Source: Polycyclovorans sp964425915
GTDB lineage: Bacteria > Pseudomonadota > Gammaproteobacteria > Nevskiales > Nevskiaceae
Assembly (NCBI GenBank): GCA_964425915.1
Contig: CAYROO010000002.1
Location: 372,001 to 436,000, forward strand
Length of the DNA stretch: 64,000 nucleotides
Direction of reading: 5' to 3'
The notes under the pieces are model-generated. The model was not told the DNA's origin and did not search any database. It saw nothing but the letters and a program-made list of their open reading frames with translations. A program made the translations under genes and the position numbers. This document shows positions 16,989 to 29,680 of this stretch, piece after piece (the stretch's first letter is position 1; the number at the start of each line of letters is the position of its first letter).

Positions 16989-17515
16989 TGCGCCGCGCCA
17001 CCCTGCCCCTGCTCTGTATCGTGATCGCGGTCTCCGGCCTGTTGGGCGGCTGCAGCCGCAGCATGAGCGACCTCGAGGCCTATGTCGCCGAGGTCAAAAG
17101 CCGCAAGAGCCGCCAGATCGAACCGATCCCGCAGATCAAGCAATTCGAAAGCTTCACCTATGTGCCGGGCAATCGTCCCGACCCGTTCCAGCGCCTGGAG
17201 CCGGAAACGGATCGCGGCTTCGCCGCCGACACCACCCTGCGACCCAACATCACCCGCAACAAGGAACCGCTGGAAGAGTTCCCGCTGGACGGGCTGCGGA
17301 TGATGGGCACCATTCTCTACAACGGCCGGGTCTACGCGTTGATTCGCGCGCCGGACGGCATCCTTCACCGTGTGACGCGCGGCAATCACATGGGCCAGAA
17401 CTACGGCGAGATCGTGGCAATTGACGAGAGCCAGGTTCAGCTCAGCGAGATCGTCCCCGATGGCTTCGGCGGCTGGGTTCAGCGCCCGGCCGTGCTGGCC
17501 CTGACGGTGCCCTGA
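16988..17515 (+). CDS. pilP: Type IV pilus lipoprotein PilP
   Basis: Inner-membrane lipoprotein connecting PilNO to the secretin PilQ. It has 175 residues. The signal peptide ends in the lipobox LLGGC, making Cys22 the lipidated residue. A flexible linker leads to the C-terminal beta-sandwich that includes MMGTILYNGRVYALIRAPDG. It is followed by pilQ after 28 bases. Confidence 0.95.
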   Translation: MRRATLPLLCIVIAVSGLLGGCSRSMSDLEAYVAEVKSRKSRQIEPIPQIKQFESFTYVPGNRPDPFQRLEPETDRGFAADTTLRPNITRNKEPLEEFPLDGLRMMGTILYNGRVYALIRAPDGILHRVTRGNHMGQNYGEIVAIDESQVQLSEIVPDGFGGWVQRPAVLALTVP

Positions 17516-17543
17516 GCCGAGGCCTCATCCTGGAGTGGCAGAC

Positions 17544-19715
17544 ATGACTTCGACCCTTTCCCGCAAACTGAGCGCCGCGCTGATCAGCGTCGGTGGCGTG
17601 CTCTGGTTGGCGATCGCCAGTGCCCAGCCGGCAGCAATAGACAGTGCTGCGCGGCCGGCTCTGGTCTCCATGGATGCCGTGCCGCTGGCGCGCGAACAGG
17701 TGCTCATCACACTGAGTCTCTCGGGGCCGGCGCCGCAGCCGAGCAGCTTTACGATCGACAAACCGGCGCGACTGTCGGTGGATCTCCCCAACACCCGGCT
17801 GGCTTTGGCCGAGCGGTTCCGCCGCATCAACCAGGGGCGCGTGCAAAGCGTCGCGGCAGCAGAAGCGCAGGGTCGCACCCGCGTGGTCGTCGAAATGACC
17901 GAACTGGTGCCCCACTCAGTGCGGGCCGAAGGCAACCGCATCTTCATCAAACTGGCGCCTGATGCGTCTTCCGGTGCGGAAAGCGCCCCGATATCCGCCG
18001 CTGCCGCGCCGCGCGGTGCATCAACCGCGCCCGTGAGCGCGCAGATCGCCGATGTCAGTTTCCGTCGGGGCGAGAAAGGCGAGGCACGGGTACTGGTGAA
18101 ACTGGGTGACGCCACTACGCCGGTCGATGTCACCGAAGAGAACGGCCAGATCATCGCCCGCTTCAAGAATGTCACCTTGCCCGAAAAGCTGGCGCGCCGG
18201 CTCGATGTGATTGACTTCGCCACCCCCGCCAAGTTCGTTGATGCGCAGCAGGTCGGGATCAACGCCGAGCTGCGCATCACGCCGGTGGATGGCGCTGACT
18301 TTGAACAGCTCGCGTACCAGTCAGATGATTTGTTTACGCTCGAACTGCAGCCGCTGACCGAAACCCAGTTGGAGGCGCGGCGTGCCGCGCAGCCCCAGTA
18401 CACGGGGGAGCGCATCTCACTGTCGTTCCAGAGCATCGACCTGCGCTCACTGCTGCAGATCATTGCCGATGTCGCCGGAACCAACATGGTGATCAGCGAC
18501 GCCGTGTCGGGCGAGGTCGCCATGCGTCTGCAGAATGTGCCCTGGGACCAGGCACTCGACATCATCATGCGCACCAAGGGCTTGGCGATGCGGCAGCAGG
18601 GCAACGTCATGTTGGTGGCACCGATGGACGAAATTGCGGCGCGCGAGAAGGCCGAGCTGGAAGCGGCGGCGCAGAAGGTCCAGTTGGCGCCCCTGCGTTC
18701 CGAGCTGATTCAGGTGAACTACGCCAAGGCCTCCGACATCGCCAATCTGTTGCGTGCCGGCGAAACCTCCTTGCTGTCCGAACGTGGACGTGTCACGGTT
18801 GATGATCGAACCAATACCCTGATCGTGCTGGATACGCGAGAGAAACTCGCCGAAGTGCGGGGGCTGATCGAGCGCCTCGACGTGCCGGTGCGGCAGGTGT
18901 TGATCGAGTCCCGCATCGTGGTGGCGCGAGATGATTTCCGTCGCGACATTGGTTCCCGCTTTGGTGTTACCGCCGTCGGTGAAAGCGGCAACAACGGACT
19001 GGTCACCACCAGCGGTACCAACCAGCTGGGGACCGATCCCATCGTCAACGACTTCGTGACCCCGCCGGTTGGCTTCCCGGTGAATCTGCCCGGCTCGTCG
19101 CTGAACCGCTACAACGTAAACCTGCCGGCGGCGCCGCCATCCGGGACCGCCGGCTCCATCGCCTTCGCCATACTCGGCTCCGATTTCCTGATCGACCTCG
19201 AGCTTTCAGCCCTGCAAAGCGAGGGTCGGGGCGAGGTGATCTCGACTCCGCGCGTGATCACTGCCAATGGCAAGCAGGCGACCATTGAGCAGGGCACCGA
19301 GATTCCGTTTCAGACAGCGGCGGGCGGCAACCAGGCCGCCACGACGTCCTTCAAGAAGGCAGTCCTCAGTTTGACGGTGACGCCGCAGATCACCCCGGAC
19401 AACCGGATCCTGATGGATCTCGACGTCACCAATGACACGGTGGGTCAGATCGTGCCCTCCGGCAACGGCGGCTCGCAGCCCAGTATCGATACCCGGCGAC
19501 TGTCGACGCAGGTGCTGGTGCGCACCGGCGACACCATCGTCCTCGGGGGCATCTTCGAACAGTCCAGCAGCACCGATGCCGCCAAGATTCCCCTGTTGGG
19601 GGACATCCCGCTGTTGGGGCATCTGTTCCGCAACAATAGCCGCTCCAACACCAAGCGTGAGCTGCTGATTTTCGTCACGCCGAAGATGATTCAGGAGGGC
19701 CTTCGGGTGAACTGA
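17544..19715 (+). CDS. pilQ: Type IV pilus secretin PilQ
   Basis: Outer-membrane secretin through which the pilus fibre exits. It has 723 residues from the ATG at 17544, which has a GGAG eight bases upstream. A GTG nine bases earlier is a weaker choice. A signal peptide ends near ASAQP (about residue 28). AMIN domains that bind peptidoglycan follow, then the secretin N0/N1 segments (ISLSFQSIDLRSLLQIIADVAG region), and the C-terminal secretin core with VPVRQVLIESRIVVA and GEVISTPRVITANGKQA. The gene ends pilMNOPQ. Confidence 0.97.
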   Translation: MTSTLSRKLSAALISVGGVLWLAIASAQPAAIDSAARPALVSMDAVPLAREQVLITLSLSGPAPQPSSFTIDKPARLSVDLPNTRLALAERFRRINQGRVQSVAAAEAQGRTRVVVEMTELVPHSVRAEGNRIFIKLAPDASSGAESAPISAAAAPRGASTAPVSAQIADVSFRRGEKGEARVLVKLGDATTPVDVTEENGQIIARFKNVTLPEKLARRLDVIDFATPAKFVDAQQVGINAELRITPVDGADFEQLAYQSDDLFTLELQPLTETQLEARRAAQPQYTGERISLSFQSIDLRSLLQIIADVAGTNMVISDAVSGEVAMRLQNVPWDQALDIIMRTKGLAMRQQGNVMLVAPMDEIAAREKAELEAAAQKVQLAPLRSELIQVNYAKASDIANLLRAGETSLLSERGRVTVDDRTNTLIVLDTREKLAEVRGLIERLDVPVRQVLIESRIVVARDDFRRDIGSRFGVTAVGESGNNGLVTTSGTNQLGTDPIVNDFVTPPVGFPVNLPGSSLNRYNVNLPAAPPSGTAGSIAFAILGSDFLIDLELSALQSEGRGEVISTPRVITANGKQATIEQGTEIPFQTAAGGNQAATTSFKKAVLSLTVTPQITPDNRILMDLDVTNDTVGQIVPSGNGGSQPSIDTRRLSTQVLVRTGDTIVLGGIFEQSSSTDAAKIPLLGDIPLLGHLFRNNSRSNTKRELLIFVTPKMIQEGLRVN

Positions 19716-19778
19716 CCGTGGTCGCGGCCTGGGCGGACCCGCACAGGCTTGCGAGCGGCACCCGGGCGGCAGCGCACT

Positions 19779-20318
19779 ATGGCACCGACGTCCCGGCGAC
19801 TGTTTCTCATCGGCCCCATGGGCGCAGGCAAGACCACCGTCGGCCGCCGGCTGGCGGACTTGCGCGGCCTGCGCTTCGTCGACTCCGACCATGAGATCGA
19901 GCGCCGAACAGGCGTCGACATTCCCTACATCTTCGAGCGCGAAGGCGAAGCCGGGTTCCGGCAACGCGAGGCGCACATGATTGACGAGCTCACCGCGCTC
20001 GACGACATCGTGCTGGCCACCGGTGGGGGTGCTGTGCTCAACCCCGCCAACCGCGCGCTGCTTCAGGCGCGGGGTTGCGTGATCTATCTGCACGCCTCGG
20101 TGAACCAGCAACTACGGCGCACCGCCCGCAGCGACAATCGGCCCTTGTTGCGCACAGGGGAGCCGCCTCGGGCGATACTGTCGCGTCTGTTCCAGCAGCG
20201 CGACCCGCTCTACCGAGAGATTGCGCATCTGGTCATCGCCACCGACGGTCGTAACGCCCGGGCGCTGGTGCGCGACATCGAACGGTACCTGGCGTCGGTT
20301 GAGGGACATGAATCGTGA
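19779..20318 (+). CDS. aroK: Shikimate kinase
   Basis: Phosphorylates shikimate in the aromatic amino-acid pathway. It has 179 residues from ATG 19779, the normal length. A TTG ten codons upstream would add an unlikely tail. Walker A GPMGAGKTTVGRRLA is near the start, DSDHEIERRTG is the shikimate-binding Asp motif, and LATGGGAVL follows. It sits 63 bases after pilQ, as in the pilQ-aroKB order shared by many Gammaproteobacteria, and overlaps aroB by 11 bases. Confidence 0.95.
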   Translation: MAPTSRRLFLIGPMGAGKTTVGRRLADLRGLRFVDSDHEIERRTGVDIPYIFEREGEAGFRQREAHMIDELTALDDIVLATGGGAVLNPANRALLQARGCVIYLHASVNQQLRRTARSDNRPLLRTGEPPRAILSRLFQQRDPLYREIAHLVIATDGRNARALVRDIERYLASVEGHES

Positions 20319-21396
20319 ACTGACGGTGGAGCTGGCCGAGCGCCGCTACCCCATCCACATTGGACCCGGCTTGCTCGACCAGCCCGCCGCGTATGCGGTG
20401 ACGCAGGGGCGCCGTTGCTTCCTGCTCACCGACGAGACGGTGGCGGGCCTGCATTTGGCGGCCGTTCGCCGCCACATCATGCTCGACGACGACGATCTCA
20501 TGGTGCTGCCGGCCGGCGAGTTACAGAAGAGCTGGACCAACGCCGAGCGCGTGCTGGACCGCTTGTTGGCGCGCCGACTGCCCCGCGACGGGCTGCTGGT
20601 GGCGCTTGGCGGCGGCGTCATAGGTGATCTCGCCGGGTTCTGCGCCTCTGTGTATCAACGTGGAATCGACTTCCTGCAGATTCCCACCACCCTGCTCGCC
20701 CAGGTCGACTCCTCAGTGGGCGGCAAGACCGCCGTCAATCATCCGCGGGGCAAGAACATGATCGGGGCATTCCACCAGCCCCGCGCGGTCATCGCCGACA
20801 TCGAAACCCTGCGAACCTTGCCGCGTCGCGAGCTGCTCGCCGGCGTGGCTGAGGTGATCAAGTACGGCCTGCTGGGCGACGCCGCCTTTGTCGCGTGGCT
20901 GGAGCATCATCTGGACGCCTTGCTGGCGCTCGATCCCGAAGTGACCGCCCAGACCATCGAACACTGCTGTGCCATGAAGGCGCGGATTGTTGCCGAGGAC
21001 GAACGCGAGGCGGTGGGCGGCGGTGTCCGCGCCCTGCTCAATCTCGGGCACACCTTCGGCCATGCGATCGAAACCTACACCGGCTACACCGAGTGGCTAC
21101 ACGGTGAGGCCGTCGCCACCGGGATGGTGATGGCGGCGGACCTGTCGGTGCGATTGGGCTGGTTACCACCGGCCGATGCCGATCGCGCGCGGGCCCTGAT
21201 CGCCCGTGCGGGGCTGCCGGTGCGCCCACCCCCCGGAATGACACCCGAGGATTTTCTCGATTTGATGGGCCATGACAAGAAAGTGGCCGCTGGCAAGCTG
21301 CGCCTGGTCCTCCTGCGCGCGCTCGGCATGGCGACCCTGACGGCCGACTTTGCGCCCGAGCGCCTGCAACAAACCCTTGAGGCCTTCACCGCGTGA
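20308..21396 (+). CDS. aroB: 3-dehydroquinate synthase
   Basis: NAD- and metal-dependent cyclisation of DAHP to 3-dehydroquinate. It has 362 residues from the ATG at 20308, chosen for its GAGGG ribosome binding site and the family start NRELTVELAERRYPI. Landmarks are LGGGVIGDLAGFCASVYQRG (NAD site), TLLAQVDSSVGGKTAVNHP and the metal-ligand motif LNLGHTFGHAIE. Its start overlaps aroK, and its stop overlaps the next start by one base (TGATG). Confidence 0.97.
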   Translation: MNRELTVELAERRYPIHIGPGLLDQPAAYAVTQGRRCFLLTDETVAGLHLAAVRRHIMLDDDDLMVLPAGELQKSWTNAERVLDRLLARRLPRDGLLVALGGGVIGDLAGFCASVYQRGIDFLQIPTTLLAQVDSSVGGKTAVNHPRGKNMIGAFHQPRAVIADIETLRTLPRRELLAGVAEVIKYGLLGDAAFVAWLEHHLDALLALDPEVTAQTIEHCCAMKARIVAEDEREAVGGGVRALLNLGHTFGHAIETYTGYTEWLHGEAVATGMVMAADLSVRLGWLPPADADRARALIARAGLPVRPPPGMTPEDFLDLMGHDKKVAAGKLRLVLLRALGMATLTADFAPERLQQTLEAFTA

Positions 21397-22529
21397 TGAC
21401 ACTGGCCGCCTATGCCGCGCGGCCGGAGACCAGCCGGGGCCGCCATCACCCGGAGCCGCCGGCGACGCCGCGAACCGAGTACCAACGCGACCGCGATCGC
21501 ATCATTCACTCGTCCGCCTTCCGCCGCCTCGAATACAAGACCCAGGTGTTCGTCAACCACGAGGGGGACTTGTTTCGCACCCGTCTGACGCACTCGCTCG
21601 AAGTGGCGCAGATTGCGCGCACCTTGGCGCGCACCCTCGGCCTCAACGAGGACCTGTGTGAAGCCATTTCCCTGGCCCATGACCTCGGCCACACGCCGTT
21701 CGGCCATGCCGGGCAGGACGCGCTCAATCACTGCATGCGGGAGTTTGGCGGTTTCGAACACAACGCCCAGAGCCTGCGGGTGGTGGATGTCCTGGAAGAC
21801 AAGTACGCCGAGTTTCAGGGGCTCAACCTCAGCTTCGAGACCCGTGAGGGCATTCTCAAGCACTGCTCCCTGGCCCGCGCACGCACCCTGGGCGATGTGG
21901 GCGAGCGCTTTCTGCAGCGCAGCCAACCGAGCTGTGAGGCCCAGTTGGCGAACCTTGCTGACGAGATCGCGTATCACAATCACGATATGGACGATGGCGT
22001 GCGGGCCGGCCTGCTGACCCTCCAACAGCTGCGCGAGGTGCCCCTGTTTCGGCGCCACCATGATGCGGTGCTGGCGCGCTACCAGGACCTGACGCCGCGC
22101 CAGGAGCGCCACGAAACCATCCGCCGCATCATCAACACCCTGGTGGTGGACCTCACAGCCCACTCGGCCGCGCGTCTGCAGGGCGTCGACTCCATCGATG
22201 CCGTTCGCGCACATTCAAAGCCGTTGATATCGTTTTCCCCGGAAATCGTGGAAGATAATCGGGTGCTAAAGCGCTTCCTGATGGACCATCTTTATCGGCA
22301 CCCGCAGGTCTATCGGATGATGCGCAAGGCGCAGCGGGTGATTCAGGCGCTGTTTGATGTCTTCATGGACGATATCCGCCTGTTGCCACCGCAGTTTCAC
22401 ACCCATGCGCGCGAAGCCGCCACCGATGCGGATCGGGCGCGGGTGGTGGCGGATTATGTGGCGGGGATGACGGATCGCTATGCCTTGGATGAGCACGAAC
22501 GGATCTTTGACCTACGACGGCTTCGCTGA
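21396..22529 (+). CDS. Deoxyguanosinetriphosphate triphosphohydrolase-like protein (HD domain)
   Basis: HD-superfamily dNTPase, probably releasing triphosphate from dNTPs. It has 377 residues. The metal-binding histidine-aspartate motifs are visible as FRTRLTHSLEVAQIAR and LAHDLGHTPFGHAGQD, with EIAYHNHDMDDG further on. It takes the place that damX holds in the E. coli aroKB operon. The last 50 coding bases belong to a tandem repeat that recurs at 22634 and, in part, at 22822. The first copy is in frame and gives a normal family C-terminus (DEHERIFDLRRLR). Confidence 0.93.
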   Translation: MTLAAYAARPETSRGRHHPEPPATPRTEYQRDRDRIIHSSAFRRLEYKTQVFVNHEGDLFRTRLTHSLEVAQIARTLARTLGLNEDLCEAISLAHDLGHTPFGHAGQDALNHCMREFGGFEHNAQSLRVVDVLEDKYAEFQGLNLSFETREGILKHCSLARARTLGDVGERFLQRSQPSCEAQLANLADEIAYHNHDMDDGVRAGLLTLQQLREVPLFRRHHDAVLARYQDLTPRQERHETIRRIINTLVVDLTAHSAARLQGVDSIDAVRAHSKPLISFSPEIVEDNRVLKRFLMDHLYRHPQVYRMMRKAQRVIQALFDVFMDDIRLLPPQFHTHAREAATDADRARVVADYVAGMTDRYALDEHERIFDLRRLR

Positions 22530-22721
22530 GCGGTGAGGTCGCTGCAGTCGACCCGCGATCCTGGCGCAGATGCGCTGATCCCTCGCACCCCGCTGGAGGC
22601 GGGGCCCCGCTCGGGGCGCACGGCGCCATCGCGATGCCTTGGATGAGCACGAACGGATCTTTGACCTACGACGGCTTCGCTGAGCGGTGAGGTCGCTGCA
22701 GTCGACCCGCGATCCTGGCGC
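22480..22721 (+). repeat. Tandem duplication of the dGTPase gene 3' end
   Basis: The 88 bases at 22480-22567 (last 50 coding bases of the dGTPase-like gene plus 38 downstream) recur exactly at 22634-22721. The repeat period is 154 bases, with a 66-base GC-rich spacer that can form two short hairpins. The last 55 bases recur once more at 22822-22876 on the other side of the N run. The array is therefore at least three copies and was broken by the assembler. Confidence 0.9.
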
Positions 22722-22821
22722 NNNNNNNNNNNNNNNNNNNNNNNNNNNNNNNNNNNNNNNNNNNNNNNNNNNNNNNNNNNNNNNNNNNNNNNNNNNNNNN
22801 NNNNNNNNNNNNNNNNNNNNN
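22722..22821. other. Assembly gap (100 N)
   Basis: Exactly 100 undetermined bases, the conventional placeholder for a gap of unknown size. Both flanks are copies of the same tandem repeat, so the real length may differ. ORFs crossing it are meaningless. Confidence 0.99.
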
Positions 22822-22876
22822 TACGACGGCTTCGCTGAGCGGTGAGGTCGCTGCAGTCGACCCGCGATCCTGGCGC
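22822..22876 (+). repeat. Third (partial) copy of the dGTPase 3' repeat
   Basis: 55 bases identical to the end of the repeat unit at 22513-22567 and 22667-22721. It starts directly at the gap edge, so its left part is probably hidden in the N run. Confidence 0.88.
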
Positions 22877-22890
22877 CGCTCCACAATCGG

Positions 22891-22946
22891 TCACCCCTCA
22901 CCCCTCACCCCTCACCCCTCACCCCTCACCCCTCACCCCTCACCCC
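22891..22946 (+). repeat. Heptanucleotide microsatellite (TCACCCC)8
   Basis: Eight perfect copies of TCACCCC, 56 bases, ending one base before the stop codon of the convergent MFS-acyltransferase gene. The same heptamer, more degenerate, recurs in the gltB-gltD spacer. Length variation would not change any protein. Confidence 0.97.
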
Positions 22947-22947
22947 A

Positions 22948-24831
22948 TCACGCCCAGTCGCCGCGGAGCGCCCGCACCTGCGCCTCCAGACCCGCGGCGC
23001 TGACCTGCTCAGGGGGCACCGGCGCGGCGGCCACCATGCCGATGCGGGACCAGAACCGGCGGGGCAGGCGCGAGCGGCCAAGAAAGCTGTCGCGGCGACT
23101 GAACAGGCTTCCCCACAAACCCTGCAGGGCCATCGGGATGACCGGTACCGGGGTGGTGGTGACAATCCGCTCCACACCCGTGCGGAACGGCGCGATGTCA
23201 CCGTCGCGGGTCAGGGCGCCCTCGGGGAAGATGCCCACCACATGGCCATCGGCGAGTGCCGACGCGATGTCGCGGAAGGCCCGCTCCATCAGCACCGGAT
23301 CTTCCTTGGCCGGCGCGATCGGGATGGCGCCCGCGGTGCGGAAGATGAAATTGAGTCCCGGGATGCGGAAGATCTTGTGGTACATCACGAAGCGTACGGG
23401 CCGCCGGATATTGCCTCCGAGAATCAAGGCATCGACGAAGCTGACATGGTTGCAGACGATCAGCGCGGGGCCGTGGTCCGGGATGTGCTCCAGGCCCTGG
23501 CGGCGGATGCGGTACAGGGTATTGATCAGCATCCACACCAGAAAGCGCATCAGGAATTCCGGGACCAAGCCGTAGATGAATACGGCCACGGCGGCATTCA
23601 TCAGGGTGGCCACCAGGAACAGCTGCGGGATGCTCAGGCCCGCGGCCAACAGGGCGATGGCCACCCCGGCGGCGGCCACCATGAACAGGGCGTTGAGGAT
23701 GTTGTTGCCGGCGATCACGCGCGAGCGGTGGGCCGGCGCGGCGCGGCTTTGCACCAGGGCGTACAGCGGCACAATGAACAGCCCGCCCGACACACCCATC
23801 AGCCCCAGATCCCACAGCACGCGATGGTGCGCCACCTCCGCGAGAAAGGCGGCAGCGTTCAGGCCAGTCTCCGATGCCAGCCCGGGGGCGGCCCAAAAGA
23901 GGTCGATGCCAAACACCGTGAGGCCAATCGACCCCAGGGGCACCAGTCCGATTTCGACCTGCCCGCCCGACAGCCGTTCACACAACAGGGACCCGGCGCC
24001 GATGCCGAGTGAGAACACGGCCAGCAGCAGCGTCACCACCGTCTCATCACCGCCCAGATACAGCTTGGTGTAGTTGGGCAGCTGGGACAGGAACAGGGCG
24101 CCAAAGAACCAAAACCATGAAATGCCCAGCACCGAGAGGAACACGGTGCGATCACGCGCCAGAAAACGGAGGTTGCGGACGGTTTCGGTCAGCGGGTTCC
24201 AGTTGATCCGCAGCGTCGGTGCGGTTGGCGCGGCCGGAGGGATTCCGCGCGCCGTAAGGTAGCCCAGCGCGGCCACTGTCAGGAGCAGGCCCGCCACCCA
24301 CAGCGAACCGCCCTCCTGTGCAATCAGCCAGCCGCCCACCAAGGTGCCGATGAGGATGGCCAGAAATGTGGCCGCCTCGACCCAGGCGTTGCCACCGATC
24401 AATTCCGCCTCGTCCAGGTGCTGGGGCAGGATGGCGTACTTCACCGGACCGAACAGGGCAGACTGGCTGCCCATCAGGAACAGCACCAGCAGCAGCAGGG
24501 TCAGGCTCTGCAGCCACAGCGCCATCGCGGCCAGTGCCATGATGCCGATCTCGAGCAGCTTGATTCGCCGAATCAGCAAGGATTTTTCATATTTTTCAGC
24601 GATTTGCCCGGCCGTCGCGGAGAACAGGAAGAACGGCAGGATGAACAGCCCGGCGGCCAGGTTGACGTATAGATTGACGCCCTCAGCGCCCACCCCGGCG
24701 AGCCCGAAGGTGATCAGGATGACCACCGCATTCTTGAAGACGTTGTCATTGAACGCCCCCAGTGCCTGGGTGCCAAAGAAGAAGCCGAAGCGGCGTTGGC
24801 GCAGCAGGCGGAAGGCGGAATCGGAGCGCAT
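22948..24831 (-). CDS. MFS transporter fused to a PlsC-type acyltransferase (LplT-Aas-like)
   Basis: A 627-residue fusion. Residues 1 to about 410 form a twelve-helix major facilitator, with RRFGFFFGTQALGAFNDNVFKN at the start as in lysophospholipid transporter LplT. The C-terminal 200 residues are a 1-acyl-glycerophosphate acyltransferase-type domain with the HX4D motif NHVSFVDA and the FPEGALTRDG motif. By analogy with LplT and Aas it should flip lysophospholipid inwards and re-acylate it. The AMP-binding acyl-ACP synthetase domain of Aas is absent here. ATG 24831 was chosen because the upstream extension is not family-like. Confidence 0.88.
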   Translation of the reverse strand: MRSDSAFRLLRQRRFGFFFGTQALGAFNDNVFKNAVVILITFGLAGVGAEGVNLYVNLAAGLFILPFFLFSATAGQIAEKYEKSLLIRRIKLLEIGIMALAAMALWLQSLTLLLLVLFLMGSQSALFGPVKYAILPQHLDEAELIGGNAWVEAATFLAILIGTLVGGWLIAQEGGSLWVAGLLLTVAALGYLTARGIPPAAPTAPTLRINWNPLTETVRNLRFLARDRTVFLSVLGISWFWFFGALFLSQLPNYTKLYLGGDETVVTLLLAVFSLGIGAGSLLCERLSGGQVEIGLVPLGSIGLTVFGIDLFWAAPGLASETGLNAAAFLAEVAHHRVLWDLGLMGVSGGLFIVPLYALVQSRAAPAHRSRVIAGNNILNALFMVAAAGVAIALLAAGLSIPQLFLVATLMNAAVAVFIYGLVPEFLMRFLVWMLINTLYRIRRQGLEHIPDHGPALIVCNHVSFVDALILGGNIRRPVRFVMYHKIFRIPGLNFIFRTAGAIPIAPAKEDPVLMERAFRDIASALADGHVVGIFPEGALTRDGDIAPFRTGVERIVTTTPVPVIPMALQGLWGSLFSRRDSFLGRSRLPRRFWSRIGMVAAAPVPPEQVSAAGLEAQVRALRGDWA

Positions 24832-24916
24832 TGGACATCCCGTCGGGCGGAGGCGGTCAGCATAGCGGCTGAAGCCTGGACCGCGGTCAGCGCCGGCGCC
24901 TGGGAATTGGACGACA

Positions 24917-24944
24917 TTGACGCCGAAAGGCGCGTCCTTATAAT
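24917..24944 (+). promoter_or_regulatory. Strong sigma70-type promoter for gltB
   Basis: TTGACG and a perfect TATAAT are separated by 16 bases, about 125 bases before the gltB start. The spacer is an imperfect palindrome, GACGCC-GAAA-GGCGcGTC, overlapping the -35, and could be an operator. This is the clearest promoter in the window. Confidence 0.75.
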
Positions 24945-25006
24945 TCAAATGTTGCACCGCAGCGTCATTGCCCCGCCTGTCGTCCCCCTCCCAGAGTGAG
25001 ACTGCA

Positions 25007-25053
25007 GCCGCCCCTCTCACGAGGCGCGGCAGGGGTAATCGCCGCTCTTTTTT
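25007..25053 (+). promoter_or_regulatory. Structured leader of gltB, possible attenuator
   Basis: Within the roughly 120-base untranslated leader, 25007-25030 can fold into a nine-pair hairpin (GCCGC-c-CCTC-tcac-GAGG-c-GCGGC). Its 3' arm GCGGC (25026-25030) could instead pair with GCCGC at 25041-25045, which is followed by TC and six T, a short terminator-like shape. The two folds are mutually exclusive. The second stem is only five pairs, so the call is tentative. Confidence 0.35.
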
Positions 25054-25069
25054 ATGCGAGGTGAAGGTA

Positions 25070-29527
<4,458 letters not shown>

Positions 29528-29529
29528 CC

Positions 29530-29674
29530 GTGAGGTGTCAGGAGTGAGGCGTGAGGCGTTGACACGCAGCTCCGGGCTTCACATCGTCGGTTTCACATTT
29601 CAGGAGAGTGGTGGTTGAGAACATGAGCTCGGACCGAGGCGGCATCGCCTCACCCCTCACGACTCACCCCTCAC
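29530..29674. repeat. Imperfect 29-bp inverted repeat filling the gltB-gltD spacer
   Basis: Left arm 29530-29558 and right arm 29646-29674 match at 24 of 29 positions when one is reverse-complemented, separated by 87 bases. Both arms are built from the GTGAGGGG/CCCCTCAC heptamer also seen at 22891-22946. The element starts two bases after the gltB stop and ends six bases before the gltD ATG, so it replaces the whole intergenic region. It may be a small non-autonomous element or an mRNA hairpin. The gltD start has no clear Shine-Dalgarno because the right arm occupies that position. Confidence 0.75.
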
Positions 29675-29680
29675 AACACC

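Noticed and set aside
22478..22901. Open frames running across the N block
   Set aside because: The N run carries no sequence information and repeats make the frames look open. Not genes.
22891..22946. CRISPR-like direct repeats
   Set aside because: The units are seven bases and contiguous with no spacers. It is a microsatellite, not a CRISPR array.
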